Of a DNA stretch of 48,848 nucleotides, positions 1-8,515 are shown in pieces. This stretch comes from Rhodospirillaceae bacterium CCH5-H10 (GTDB lineage: Bacteria > Pseudomonadota > Alphaproteobacteria > Reyranellales > Reyranellaceae). Below the pieces are notes generated by a model. It had not been told where the DNA came from and made no database searches. It saw nothing but the letters and a program-made list of their open reading frames with translations. Location: positions 1 through 48,848 of the forward strand of contig LSKJ01000181.1 in the NCBI GenBank assembly GCA_001557035.1. The letters run 5' to 3'. Position numbers and translations under genes: made by a program. How positions within the stretch are numbered: the first letter of the stretch is position 1; every line of letters starts with the position of its first letter.

Positions 1-14
1 CAAGGAGAAGTCAC

Positions 15-338
15 ATGGCCAACATCGGTTCCTTCAAGAAGTCCGGCAACGAGTACCAGGGCGAGATCGTCACGCTCAGCGTCCAGACCAAGGGCGTCCG
101 CATCGTCCCCGAGGCCAACCGCTCGAATGACAACGCCCCCAGCCACCGGGTCTTCGTCGGCCGCGCCGAGATCGGGGCCGCCTGGTCGAAGCGCTCCAAC
201 GAGGGCCGCGAATACCTCTCGCTCAAGCTCGACGATCCGAGCTTCAACGCACCGATCTTCGCCAACCTGTTCGACGACGAGGACGGCGAGGGTTCTTCCC
301 TGATCTGGTCGCGCAGCCGCAAGAAGAACGGCGAGTAA
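15..338 (+). CDS. DUF736 family protein
   Basis: A 107-residue protein beginning MANIGSFKKSGNEYQGEI, which matches the start of the DUF736 family. These small soluble proteins of unknown function are carried almost always on alphaproteobacterial conjugative elements and plasmids. The length is the usual one for the family. An AGGAGA ribosome binding site lies 6-7 bases before the ATG. The gene is followed by a strong hairpin terminator, so it probably ends a transcript that starts left of the window. The family and its context are well supported. The molecular role is unknown. Confidence 0.9.
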   Translation: MANIGSFKKSGNEYQGEIVTLSVQTKGVRIVPEANRSNDNAPSHRVFVGRAEIGAAWSKRSNEGREYLSLKLDDPSFNAPIFANLFDDEDGEGSSLIWSRSRKKNGE

Positions 339-354
339 GCCGACGCCCCCGAGG

Positions 355-383
355 CCCCGCCCGGTCCGCCGGGCGGGGTTTTT
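355..383 (+). terminator. Rho-independent terminator after the DUF736 gene
   Basis: A perfect 10-bp GC stem (CCCCGCCCGG at 355-364, CCGGGCGGGG at 369-378) with a 4-base loop is followed directly by TTTTT at 379-383. It lies 17 bases after the DUF736 stop codon, as expected for an intrinsic terminator. Confidence 0.9.
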
Positions 384-556
384 CCTTTGCTCGCGATGCG
401 CGCGAAAGCCGTGACGGCTGCATGAGGAGCAAGGCTCCGCCGTCAACGCGGTCAGGTTTGAATGTTCCTCCGTATGCACATGACGGTCGACGTCTGCCGG
501 GTCGGGATTCAATGTCGTGAACTTGGGCGCGTCCGGCTCCGCCGGACCGGGCTCTA

Positions 557-588
557 TGCGGCCGCTTGGGAGGGGTTTGGCGGCCGCA
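557..588. repeat. Perfect 9-bp inverted repeat in a non-coding gap
   Basis: TGCGGCCGC at 557-565 is matched by GCGGCCGCA at 580-588 across a 14-base spacer. It lies in the roughly 270-base gene-free stretch between the terminator and the antisense XRE gene. There is no T-run, so it is probably not a simple terminator. The rest of the gap shows no recognisable gene. The function is unknown. Confidence 0.5.
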
Positions 589-657
589 CGAAGCCGCCCT
601 TCGGTTGAAGGGAGGGAAGGGCGTCTTCGCCTTGCGGTAACGATCCCTCGCGCGATA

Positions 658-885
658 TCAGCTCTTCACGTTAGGTACGTCATCCTCGAGCAGTTCGGCG
701 GGTCGCACACTCAGCGCCTGCGCCGCCTGCAAGATGGTCAGCAGGGTTGCGTTCTGCAGGCCGCGTTCGATCGCACTGACATGAGCCCGGTCAACGCCCA
801 TACGCTCAGCCACTGCCTCTTGGCTGAGACGCGCCGCTAACCGATAGCGACGGACGTTGGCTCCGAAGACCCTGCGAATATCCAT
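658..885 (-). CDS. XRE-family helix-turn-helix regulator
   Basis: A 75-residue protein that is essentially one Cro/CI-type helix-turn-helix domain. The segment LSQEAVAERMGVDRAHVSAIERG (residues about 20-42) is the classic pattern of two helices with a recognition helix. Small single-domain XRE proteins like this are common repressors in mobile elements. The gene lies opposite to its neighbours and has an inverted repeat overlapping its presumed promoter (906-936), which suggests autoregulation. The DNA-binding fold is clear. The targets are unknown. Confidence 0.85.
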   Translation of the reverse strand: MDIRRVFGANVRRYRLAARLSQEAVAERMGVDRAHVSAIERGLQNATLLTILQAAQALSVRPAELLEDDVPNVKS

Positions 886-905
886 CCGCAGGATAGGAGG
901 CGGTC

Positions 906-936
906 GCGTATTCTGGCGCTACGTACTATAATACGC
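906..936 (-). promoter_or_regulatory. Putative promoter/operator of the XRE gene
   Basis: A 7-bp inverted repeat, GCGTATT at 906-912 and AATACGC at 930-936, brackets an AT-richer core that reads TATTATAGTACG on the minus strand, resembling a -10 region. It lies 21-51 bases upstream of the XRE start codon. An autoregulatory operator is inferred. Confidence 0.5.
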
Positions 937-1127
937 GGCCATTTTGCTGTTATGACCATGTCTCTATGCTTTCATGCACATCAGGCGTCGATTGCAGCCG
1001 CCGCGGCCTTGGTGGCTGCACGAAATGGTTGTCGCGATGCGCTGCGTGCATCACCACCGATCCACTGTGCTGTGACCATGCGGTGGCCCGGGTTCCCGCG
1101 TAATTCTTCCCTCGCTTGCGAGCCGCC

Positions 1128-1391
1128 ATGACGACACCTCCCTTCGACGATAGCCCACCCGTAAGCGCGCGGGTTACGCCCTATGACGAGCGGCATTTCG
1201 TGACCTACCTCCGCCTGCTCGACGCTGCGGCTGAGGGCGCTGACTGGCGAGAAGCAGTGCGAATCGTATTTGGCATCAATCCCGAGCGCGAGCCCGAGCG
1301 CGCCCGCCTGGTCCATGACAGTCATTTGGTGCGCGCCCGCTGGATGACGGAGAATGGGTATCGTCATCTGTTGCGCCCACCGCTCAACTGA
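1128..1391 (+). CDS. Small RovC/DUF2285-like DNA-binding protein
   Basis: An 87-residue protein from the ATG at 1128 (a TTG at 1116 is also in frame; neither has a strong ribosome binding site). The core YDERHFVTYLRLLDAAAEGADW and the ending ARWMTENGYRHLL match the small DUF2285-type proteins (RovC DNA-binding domain family) found beside repA on alphaproteobacterial conjugative elements. They are thought to act as transcription factors in element control. The longer regulator at 1547 has the same family domain and follows after 155 bases. Family placement is from memory of conserved motifs. Confidence 0.7.
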   Translation: MTTPPFDDSPPVSARVTPYDERHFVTYLRLLDAAAEGADWREAVRIVFGINPEREPERARLVHDSHLVRARWMTENGYRHLLRPPLN

Positions 1392-1546
1392 CGAGCTTGC
1401 GTCAAAAGAATCGCCCTCAGATAGACGCTTGGGGGCCGCTACAGGTGACATCGCGCGTCCCGCGTTTGGGTTCTTCCACAACCGGTGGTCGCATGGAATG
1501 CTTGGGTCGGTTAGGCCATGCAATCTCTTGAAGACGGAGGTCGTGG

Positions 1547-2321
1547 ATGACGAAGAGACCCGATTGGAGGTCACCAGACTATGTCGAGGCACTGAAGGAC
1601 CTCGATCGTGCCGGATTCGCGTGGGAATTCCTGCGGCGCAACCCGGCATACCGAGACGACTACGACAAAATTGCTGACGACCCCGACGAATCGGAACTGA
1701 GCCCAGCGGCGGTTGGCCGGCGCTGGGGGCTTTCCTTTCGCCTGCGATCCGGCACTCGACGCCTCTGCCGCGCCGGTTCTGTGGCGGCCGGATCTATTAC
1801 CCCATGCAGTGATCCTCGTTCCTGCACCTGACGGCTTCAGTCAAGCTTATCGCTTCGAGGCTCTTGCCGACCTATCGCCGTTGTTGGGTCCAGAACCTCG
1901 CGGCGAGTGCCATGGCGTCGTGAACGACTCCGATGGCCCGCATCGCCTGTGGCTCCAAGGCTTAGGCACGGCGATGCCGATGGCGGCACTCGTTCCCCTG
2001 GATGAGACCGTTCTCCTTCGTCTTGCCGGCCTGTTGCGCTTCAAGCGTCGCCTCGACGGCCATCCGGCAGGAGCCCTCCCGCGTGCCTGGCGGATAACGG
2101 CCCGCCTGCGCGAACGACTCCTCGGCATGATCCGTGCGCTGGACGGGCACCTGGAGGGAGCGAGCTATCGCGAGATCGCGCAGGTGCTTCATGGCTCGGA
2201 TGCCGTTGCCCGTTATCCCTGGAAGACCTCATCCATCAGGGGCCAGACGATCCGATTGGTCGCAGACGCAGTGGCGACGATGAACGGGGGCTATCGAAAG
2301 CTGCTGCGCGCAAGCAGCTAG
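1547..2321 (+). pseudogene. DUF6499-DUF2285 (RovC-type) regulator, frameshifted
   Basis: Two overlapping frames together make one normal-length regulator. The first frame (ATG 1547, GGAGG six bases upstream) gives the N-terminal DUF6499-type domain, with WRSPDYVEALKDLDRAGFAWEF's core and AAVGRRWGL. The second frame, open to 2321, continues with the expected CDPALDASAAPVLWRPDLL and the DUF2285 domain up to IRGQTIRLVADAVATM. Removing one T from the TTT at 1736-1738 would restore a single open frame of about 257 codons. So this is a one-base insertion, a sequencing error or, less likely, programmed slippage. When intact, the family is a presumed transcription factor of the conjugative element. 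Confidence 0.8.
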
Positions 2322-2468
2322 CAGCGCGTCCCGCGCTCGCCACGCCGTGGGGTGCCGCCGACATAGCAAACCACTTCGTCATCCTCCTGCGCCGTCCTCC
2401 TCCGCCACGGTGATCGTGCTCCCGCCGTCACCGCCGGCGGCTCTCACCAGGTTCCTGGAGGCTCTCCC

Positions 2469-2753
2469 ATGCCCGATCCCGCCGCCGGTCTGCCGCCACG
2501 GTTTCTCCGCACTGCTGAAGCCGCGCGCTTTCTCAGCCTCTCGGGGCGCACTTTGGAAAAGCATCGGACTTACGGCACCGGCCCGACCTATCGAAAGATC
2601 GGCGGCCGCGTCGTCTATGCCGTGGAAGACCTCAAGGCATGGGCCGATCGCGGCGCCAAGACCTCGACCTCCGATCCCGGCGCCGGGACCGTGCTTCCGG
2701 CCAAACGGCATATGGCGACTCCGCCCGTCCCCGCCGCCCGGCTTCGGCGCTGA
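2469..2753 (+). CDS. Helix-turn-helix (AlpA/MerR-like) DNA-binding protein
   Basis: A 94-residue protein. Residues about 10-58 (RFLRTAEAARFLSLSGRTLE, then GTGPTYRKIGGRVVYAVEDLKAW) form the winged helix-turn-helix seen in AlpA/excisionase-like proteins. The start codon is preceded by CTGGAGGCTCTCCC. It sits just before repA, which begins 13 bases after its stop. This is the standard position of this gene in alphaproteobacterial conjugative elements, so control of replication or excision is likely. The C-terminal tail is low in complexity. Confidence 0.8.
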   Translation: MPDPAAGLPPRFLRTAEAARFLSLSGRTLEKHRTYGTGPTYRKIGGRVVYAVEDLKAWADRGAKTSTSDPGAGTVLPAKRHMATPPVPAARLRR

Positions 2754-2766
2754 TCGGAGGCGGGGC

Positions 2767-3654
2767 GTGACCTCTCGACATAAGCGGGCCAGCGAGCGGG
2801 ACCAGCTCGACCTATTCCGGGCGCTGCCGGGTGACCTCGCCCCGCGCGACGCGCAGGACCTCATGGCCTACCCCTTCTTCTCCCTCGCCAAATCGAAGCG
2901 CGTCCGGCCGATCGATTACCGTACTCGTACCGTCGCAATCCGGGTCGAGGCCGTGCCCGACCACGGCATGGCCACCATCTGGGACGCCGACGTGCTGATC
3001 TGGGCCGCCTCCCAGATCGTCGAGGCGAGAGACGCCGGCCTGAAGACGTCCCGCCTGATGGCCGCGACTCCCTACGAGATCCTGACCTTCGTCGGCCGCG
3101 GCACCGGTGCACGGGATTATGACCGCCTGAAAGCGGCGTTCGACCGGCTGCAGTCGACCACCGTGCAGACCTCGATCCGCCAGCCTGCAGAGCGGCGGCG
3201 TCACCGCTTCTCCTGGATCAACGAATGGAAGGAGACGGCCGACCCGAACGGCCGCCCGCTTGGGCTAGAACTGATCCTGCCGGACTGGTTCTATGCCGGT
3301 GTCCTGGACGATGCGCTTGTGCTCACCATCGACCGGGCATACTTCGATCTGACGGGCGGGCTGGAACGCTGGCTCTACCGCGTCGTGCGCAAGCATGGCG
3401 GCCGCCAGGCCGGCGGCTGGAGCTTCGATTTCCTGCATCTGCACGCCAAGTCCGGGAGCCTCTCGCCGCTCAAGCACTTCGCCTACGATCTGCGCGAGAT
3501 CGTGCGGCGCCAGACACTGCCCGGCTACCGGCTGCTCATCGAGCGCGGGCGCCGGGGCGCCGAACGCCTGGTCTTCACGCCGATCCTCCGCGAACCGTTC
3601 GTGACGACATTGCGCAGCAACGCACCAACCGCTCGTCCTGGGGACAAGCTGTGA
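2767..3654 (+). CDS. repA: Replication initiator protein RepA
   Basis: A 295-residue protein read from the GTG at 2767, which has GGAGG at 2756-2760. An open frame extends upstream to 2347, but it overlaps the helix-turn-helix gene and lacks family similarity. The sequence DLMAYPFFSLAKSKRVRPI near the start and the middle segment TPYEILTFVGRGTGARDYDRL are hallmarks of the RepA replication initiators of alphaproteobacterial plasmids and conjugative elements. RepA would bind iterons and recruit the host replication machinery. Three 16-bp direct repeats begin 6 bases after its stop. The usual parA partner is missing downstream. Confidence 0.88.
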   Translation: MTSRHKRASERDQLDLFRALPGDLAPRDAQDLMAYPFFSLAKSKRVRPIDYRTRTVAIRVEAVPDHGMATIWDADVLIWAASQIVEARDAGLKTSRLMAATPYEILTFVGRGTGARDYDRLKAAFDRLQSTTVQTSIRQPAERRRHRFSWINEWKETADPNGRPLGLELILPDWFYAGVLDDALVLTIDRAYFDLTGGLERWLYRVVRKHGGRQAGGWSFDFLHLHAKSGSLSPLKHFAYDLREIVRRQTLPGYRLLIERGRRGAERLVFTPILREPFVTTLRSNAPTARPGDKL

Positions 3655-3660
3655 CTGGCC

Positions 3661-3723
3661 TCGTGCTATCGGGGACGACGCCCATCGTGCCATCGGGGAC
3701 CCGATTCTCGTGCTATCGGGGAC
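3661..3723 (+). repeat. Three iteron-like 16-bp direct repeats after repA
   Basis: TCGTGCTATCGGGGAC occurs at 3661-3676 and 3708-3723. A copy with one mismatch (TCGTGCCATCGGGGAC) lies at 3685-3700. The spacing is 24 and 23 bp, about two helical turns each, so a bound protein would contact one face of the DNA. A degenerate copy lies at 3633-3646 inside the end of repA. This layout is typical of RepA-binding iterons at an origin of replication. Confidence 0.8.
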
Positions 3724-3783
3724 TGCAATCGCCTGAAAGTCTTTGGCGTTCAACAGGTTGGAGCGGCCGTAACTTCTCTAACT

Positions 3784-3802
3784 CAGATTCCTTCGGAATC
3801 TG
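3784..3802. repeat. Perfect 8-bp hairpin in the repA downstream region
   Basis: CAGATTCC (3784-3791), loop TTC, GGAATCTG (3795-3802). It lies between the iterons and the DUF2840 gene, where parA normally would be. There is no T-run. It could be part of the origin, a partition-like site or a protein-binding site; the sequence alone does not decide. Confidence 0.5.
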
Positions 3803-3898
3803 TCTAACGGACCGGCCTCATCCACCGTCGGGGATAACAGGTTGCCCGGTAAGGGAACTGTTCAAACGCGTGCCTCCCACCCGGGCTGGAGGTGCCGC

Positions 3899-4363
3899 TT
3901 GAGTGACCTCACGCACGTCGAGCTCCAGTGGCTCGAGAAGCAGACCGAGCATTGGATCCGCTTCGGCCGTGTCGCAGCGGAGCAGATCCTCGATCGTCGT
4001 CGGCGTGTCCTGTCCTTTGCTCCCGGCAGCATCTTTGCCTTCGTACGCTGGGCGGCCAACGATTACGGCACGGTGGCCTCGCGGATCGACATCCTGCGTG
4101 CCGTCCGGGCCAGCGAAGCCTGCGCGACAGTTCCGTTTGTGCGCCCTGGCGCCGACATCCTGCTGCGGGCGTCCGGCTGGCCGAAGGTCAAGCACGTGCT
4201 GCAGATGATCGACATCGTCGACTCGCTGGGCATCGATGCGGCCGACGCAGCACCGGACTATTGGCGTCACGTTCACAATCGTCTGTCGGTCGGCGAAGCG
4301 CTCCGACCCTACACCTTGGCGCGGCACAAAGCCTGGCTTCTTCGGCAGCGGATTGATCCATGA
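3899..4363 (+). CDS. DUF2840 domain-containing protein
   Basis: About 154 residues from the TTG at 3899, chosen because GGAGG lies 7-8 bases upstream (CTGGAGGTGCCGC) and because the family motif starts with LTHVELQW. An upstream TTG at 3842 is in frame but adds unconserved sequence. The conserved WIRFGR, FAPGSIFAFVRWAANDYGT and KVKHVLQMIDIVDSLGIDAADAAPDYWRHVHNR segments identify DUF2840. This family has unknown function and always sits between parA and traF in these conjugative elements. Its stop codon overlaps the next start (ATGA), so the two genes are translationally coupled. Confidence 0.85.
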   Translation: MSDLTHVELQWLEKQTEHWIRFGRVAAEQILDRRRRVLSFAPGSIFAFVRWAANDYGTVASRIDILRAVRASEACATVPFVRPGADILLRASGWPKVKHVLQMIDIVDSLGIDAADAAPDYWRHVHNRLSVGEALRPYTLARHKAWLLRQRIDP

Positions 4364-4875
4364 CCGGCCGAGCGCACGTGCTCGTGGCCACGCTCGCCGG
4401 TGTTGGCGCCCTGGCGTTAACCTTCGGCAGGGGTGCGCTTCCGCTCTACGTGTGGAACGCCTCGGCAAGTGTGCCTGTGGGTCTCTACCGGCTGCAGTCC
4501 ACTGGCGAGCGGTACATCACCGAACTTGTCGCCATCCTGCCTCCAGAGCCCCTCGCGACCTTCCTCGCAGACGGCGGCTATCTGCCGCCCAGCGTTCCCT
4601 TGCTGAAGCGCGTCCTGGCGCTTCCCGGGCAGACCGTCTGCAGGGAAGGGCTCACGGTAATGATCGATGCGACCCCGATGGGCGCGGCGCGCGAACGCGA
4701 CGGACAGGGTCGGCTGCTTCCCGTCTGGCAGGGATGCCGCGTCATCGCCGCGGGCGAGCTCTTCCTGATGAACTGGCAGTCGGCGGACTCTCTGGACGGG
4801 CGGTACTTCGGGCCGCTTCCGGCGTCCGCCGTCATCGGCCGCGCGCACCCCGTCTGGATCGAGAAGGAGGATTGA
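4360..4875 (+). CDS. traF: S26-family signal peptidase, TraF-like
   Basis: A 171-residue membrane-anchored serine peptidase of the S26C (TraF) group, which matures the conjugative pilin or related proteins in the periplasm. An N-terminal hydrophobic segment (about residues 6-24) is followed by NASASVPVGLYR, which holds the catalytic serine, and later by LLKRVLALPGQTV, which holds the lysine of the Ser-Lys dyad. The length is normal. The gene overlaps the DUF2840 stop codon and is followed after 2 bases by the transglycosylase gene. Confidence 0.87.
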   Translation: MTGRAHVLVATLAGVGALALTFGRGALPLYVWNASASVPVGLYRLQSTGERYITELVAILPPEPLATFLADGGYLPPSVPLLKRVLALPGQTVCREGLTVMIDATPMGAARERDGQGRLLPVWQGCRVIAAGELFLMNWQSADSLDGRYFGPLPASAVIGRAHPVWIEKED

Positions 4876-4877
4876 CC

Positions 4878-5696
4878 ATGCAACGCTCTCGCGTTCAAGC
4901 AGCCGCTCCCTTGTTCGCGCGGCGCCGCGGCCCTTTCTCCTTCCCGGCCAAGCTCCGACGAGCCGTCGCCCGATTGGCGGCGCCGATGATTGTGATCCTG
5001 CTGGCGTCGTGCGCGACCGGGTTTGCTGGGCGAGTACATGCTCAATCCGCTGTCGTTGCGCAGTCCCAAGGCGTATCTACCGCCGATCCTTTCTCGCGTT
5101 TCGTTATTGAAGCCGCACATCGGTTCAGCGTGCCGGCTTCCTGGATCAGCGCCGTGATGGCGATGGAAAGTGGCGGCGACGTGCTGGCGCTCTCGCCACA
5201 AGGCGCTATGGGGTTGATGCAGATCATGCCCGACACCTGGGCCGATTTGCATGCCCGTCATGGGTTCAGTGCCAACCCCTACGATCCTCGCGACAACATT
5301 CTCGCCGGCGCGGCGTACTTACGGGAGATGCACGATCGCTACGGCTCGCCGGGGTTTCTGGCTGCCTACAATGCAGGTCCTGCGCGCTACGACGAATACC
5401 TGGCGACGGGCCGCGAGCTGCCGGCCGAGACCCAGCTCTACGTCGCCATGCTCGCACCGCTGATCGGAGAAGGGCAAGCCAATGGCATGATCACCCTCAG
5501 CCGTAGCGTCATGTCGTGGAGGGACTCGCCGCTGTTCACTGCACATGACCAGGGCAATTCTGCGGCCATGCCGTCATCATTCCGAACGCAATCAGACCGA
5601 ACGTTGGCCGGCCGTTCTGTTGCCGGCGTATCTGTGCTGGTGCCACAAGCTGACGGACTGTTTGTGCGCCGTGGAATTGCAAGGCAGCTGCCGTGA
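4878..5696 (+). CDS. Lytic transglycosylase of the conjugative element
   Basis: A 272-residue protein from the ATG at 4878 with GGAGG at 4866-4870. A hydrophobic, basic N-terminus ending VILLASCATGFAGRVHAQ suggests a signal peptide or lipoprotein-like export signal. The SLT domain follows: AVMAMESGGD contains the catalytic glutamate, and SPQGAMGLMQIMPDTW, YDPRDNILAGAAYLREM and FLAAYNAGPARY are its standard motifs. It would locally open peptidoglycan for the conjugation channel, as VirB1/TrbN-type enzymes do. The C-terminal 70 residues are less conserved. Confidence 0.88.
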   Translation: MQRSRVQAAAPLFARRRGPFSFPAKLRRAVARLAAPMIVILLASCATGFAGRVHAQSAVVAQSQGVSTADPFSRFVIEAAHRFSVPASWISAVMAMESGGDVLALSPQGAMGLMQIMPDTWADLHARHGFSANPYDPRDNILAGAAYLREMHDRYGSPGFLAAYNAGPARYDEYLATGRELPAETQLYVAMLAPLIGEGQANGMITLSRSVMSWRDSPLFTAHDQGNSAAMPSSFRTQSDRTLAGRSVAGVSVLVPQADGLFVRRGIARQLP

Positions 5697-6046
5697 TACG
5701 ACGCGCCGGCGATCGTATGCTTTCGATCATTCCGGCAAAGGTGCTCATGAGGTTTATCAGTCGAGGGGCACTAGATCATGGACGGCAAGATAAAGCGGGT
5801 TGCCCCGCTGCCGGCGCCATGCGCCTGAAAGCCTGTCTGCACGTTGTTTCTTGAGCAGATCGCGGCAGCTTGTGGCGATGCGTGGGCGGCTCTTGAATCG
5901 ATTTGTCGTTTGCATTCAACGCTCCGAGCGCCGTCGCTCGAAGGCATAGCTTCCGCCGCTACGCTGGAACGACCTTTTCTACGCCACGCGACGATGCGCG
6001 AAGTCTGCCTCTTGTGGGTCCTCGCGCGGCCTCCAATCGTCATGCC
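5697..6046. other. Gene-free stretch before the relaxase, with an imperfect hairpin
   Basis: No convincing gene is visible in these 350 bases. An imperfect hairpin lies at 5705-5736: GCCGG and GATCG pair with CGATC and CCGGC around an 8-base loop, with a small bulge. The position directly upstream of the relaxase gene is where an origin of transfer often lies, but no nic sequence was recognised. Confidence 0.4.
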
Positions 6047-8152
6047 ATGGCACGCGATGACGACGATTTCCGGCTCCGGCCCGGCACGATCCGGGATCGG
6101 GGCAGTGCGCGGATTGGCGGACGTCACGTCGGCGGCGTGCGGGCCCGCCCGACCAGCTTCGCAGGCCAGGTTCAACAGGCCATCCGGCGGTCCGGCGGTG
6201 ATCCTTCCCGGTTGAATGGGACCGGGAAGGAAAGCGGCCGGTTCAATGCGCGGGGGCGCGGTGCGGCGGTGGTGGCGGCGCTGAAGGATCGGAGTGCCTG
6301 GAGGCGGGACGGTGGCGTCCGCACACGGTCGCGGCGCGTCGCGGTGAAGGCCCGCGTCGTGAAGCTCAATCCACAGCGCGGCGCCGCCCGGGGACGGCAA
6401 TTCGTCAGCGCCAAGGCGATCGACGCCCACCTGCGCTATCTCCAGCGAGACGGCGTGACGAAGGACGGGGAGAAGGGGCAGGTCTATTCGGCCAGCCGGG
6501 ATGTCGAGGACGGTCGTGCGTTCGTCGAACGCGGTCGCGAGGACCGTCACCAGTTCCGCTTCATTGTATCGGCCGAGGACGGTGTCGAACTCTCCGATCC
6601 ACACGCCACCACCCGCGATCTCATGAAGCAGATGGAGGCCGACCTCGACACCAGGCTCGACTGGATCGCCGTCGATCACCACAACACCGGCCATCCCCAC
6701 ACCCACATCATCGTCCGGGGTGCCACTGACGACGGCAAATCCCTCAACATCGCGGGTGACTACATCGCCTATGGAATTCGGGAGCGGGCGAGCGAGTTCG
6801 TGACCCGGGAACTCGGCCGCCAGACCGAGCAGGAGGTGTCCCGGGGCCTGGAGCGGGAGATCGATGCCGACCGCTTCACCCGGCTCGACCGCATGCTGAT
6901 CGCCGAGCAGCGGAGCCGCAACGAGTTCGCCGACCTGCGGCCGGACCGGGACATGCTCGACAGCCTGCGGCAAAACCGGGCGCTACTGATCCAGCGGGCA
7001 CGCAAGCTGGAACGCATGGGCTTGGCCACTGAGTTGGAACCCGGGCGATGGAGTGTGTCGCCCAGGGCCGAGCCTGTCTTACGGGAGCTGGGCGAGCGCG
7101 GCGATATCATCAAGACCATGCACCGGGCATTGGACCGGGAAGGGTTGGCCGATGTCCGGCCCATCGCGGGCTATGTCCTTCACCAGGAGAAGATGACGGA
7201 GCCGATCGTCGGCCGTGTGCTCGACAAGGGGCTGGGCGGCGACGAGATGGGTGAGCGGGTGCGGCTGGTGATCGACGGCGTGGACGGGCGTGTCCATCAC
7301 CTCGAGATTGATCCGGCCCGTGCCGAGGAGGTGCAGCGGGGCATGATTGTGGCGGCGGGGTTCGCCCAGGCCGGACCGCGCGCCTCGGACCGCAACATCC
7401 TGGCGATTGCCGGCAAGGAGGGCATCTATCGGCCGGCCAGGCATCTGGAGCAGGCGGTCGGCACCGTCGAGCGTCTGGGCGGCGATCCCGCAGCCTATGT
7501 CCGATCCCATGTCCGGCGCCTGGAGGCGCTGCGCCGGGCGGGCCATGTCGAGCGCATCGACGCCGACCAGTGGCGCGTTCCGGCCGACTTGCCCGAACGC
7601 GGGCAGGCCTACGATCTCGCGCGGGACCGGACGACCGGCGGTATCAGCGTTCTCTCGCCCACGGGCCTCGAGCAGCAGGTCGGCCACGACGGTGCGACTT
7701 GGCTCGACCGCGAGCTGGCGTCCCGGCAGCGCACGGTCGTCGCCGACGAAGGGTTCGGCCGCGAGGTGACGGCGGCACTGGCCAAGCGCCGGCGTTGGCT
7801 GGCTGACAAGGGCTACGCCGCCGACCTTGGCGACGGCCGAGTCCGTGCGCCAAGAGATTTGGTGCAGCGGCTGGAGGCTCATGACATCGAGCGCGCGGGC
7901 AGGGCGCTCGCCGGCGAGCGGGGCCGGCAATGGCGGCCCGCCATTGCCGGCAACGAAGTCAGCGGCCAGCTCGTCGGTTCTGCGGAGCTTTCCAGCGGCC
8001 GGTTCGCCATGATCGATGATGGGCTGGGTTTCAGCCTCGTCCCCTGGCGGCCTACCCTTGAACCTCATATCGGCCGCGTCATATCCGGCGTCGCCATGCC
8101 TGGCGGCGATGTGGATTGGGCGCTCGGGCGAAGCCGGGGGTTGGGGCTGTAA
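6047..8152 (+). CDS. DUF3363 relaxase/mobilisation nuclease (VirD2-like)
   Basis: About 701 residues from the ATG at 6047 (MARDDDDFRLRPG is the usual family start; the frame is open to 5903). The N-terminal half is the relaxase domain. HRFIVS-type strand residues and the metal-binding HxHxH motif GHPHTHIIVRG (around residue 220) are clear. The C-terminal part is the DUF3363 region, including a normal ending (RSRGLGL). The enzyme would nick the origin of transfer and lead the strand into the recipient. It is full length. Normally a coupling protein and trb genes follow, but here insertion sequence debris begins within 30 bases of the stop. Confidence 0.87.
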   Translation: MARDDDDFRLRPGTIRDRGSARIGGRHVGGVRARPTSFAGQVQQAIRRSGGDPSRLNGTGKESGRFNARGRGAAVVAALKDRSAWRRDGGVRTRSRRVAVKARVVKLNPQRGAARGRQFVSAKAIDAHLRYLQRDGVTKDGEKGQVYSASRDVEDGRAFVERGREDRHQFRFIVSAEDGVELSDPHATTRDLMKQMEADLDTRLDWIAVDHHNTGHPHTHIIVRGATDDGKSLNIAGDYIAYGIRERASEFVTRELGRQTEQEVSRGLEREIDADRFTRLDRMLIAEQRSRNEFADLRPDRDMLDSLRQNRALLIQRARKLERMGLATELEPGRWSVSPRAEPVLRELGERGDIIKTMHRALDREGLADVRPIAGYVLHQEKMTEPIVGRVLDKGLGGDEMGERVRLVIDGVDGRVHHLEIDPARAEEVQRGMIVAAGFAQAGPRASDRNILAIAGKEGIYRPARHLEQAVGTVERLGGDPAAYVRSHVRRLEALRRAGHVERIDADQWRVPADLPERGQAYDLARDRTTGGISVLSPTGLEQQVGHDGATWLDRELASRQRTVVADEGFGREVTAALAKRRRWLADKGYAADLGDGRVRAPRDLVQRLEAHDIERAGRALAGERGRQWRPAIAGNEVSGQLVGSAELSSGRFAMIDDGLGFSLVPWRPTLEPHIGRVISGVAMPGGDVDWALGRSRGLGL

Positions 8153-8182
8153 GCCTAGCGCCAGGACGCCAGACCTACACGC

Positions 8183-8421
8183 CAGCCCTCCAATCCGACC
8201 TATGCCGACGCCATTCTCGACCGCCTCGCCCACAACGCTCAACAGCTCAACCTGTCAGGCGACAGCCTGCGGCGAACCCGAACAAAATAAATCCACAAGA
8301 GTTGACCGAACCGACCGGTCGGTGCCACAAATCTTCAGCCAGCGAGGCCCCGCCCTGGGCGGCATCACGTCGGAACACAGGGCGCCATCAAGTCGGAATG
8401 CCTGGGCGGCTTCATCGGAAT
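8183..8421 (+). mobile_element. IS21-like 3' remnant (end of istB plus terminal repeats)
   Basis: A short frame ending at 8290 reads PTYADAILDRLAHNAQQLN followed by LSGDSLRRTR, which matches the C-terminus of IS21-family IstB ATPases. The rest of istB and istA are absent. Downstream, three related blocks of the form GGCGxxATCAxGTCGGAA occur near 8358, 8380 and 8405, resembling the multiple terminal repeats of IS21 ends. This is a deletion remnant directly after the relaxase gene. Confidence 0.6.
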
Positions 8422-8515
8422 CCGCATAGTGTGGCGGAAAGTAACCGACACTGCGAATGTAGCGTGCGAGTGGCGCGAAGCCGAAGCACTCGTCGGTTCC
8501 GGGGATTGGCCAGGC

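Noticed and set aside
517..840. 107-codon frame over the XRE gene
   Set aside because: Antisense to a clear helix-turn-helix protein and with a repetitive N-terminus.
5771..6973. 400-codon minus-strand frame opposite the relaxase start
   Set aside because: It runs antisense to a conserved relaxase and has no recognised domain or ribosome binding site.
7079..8242. 387-codon minus-strand frame opposite the relaxase 3' half
   Set aside because: An antisense shadow of a conserved gene with no family similarity.
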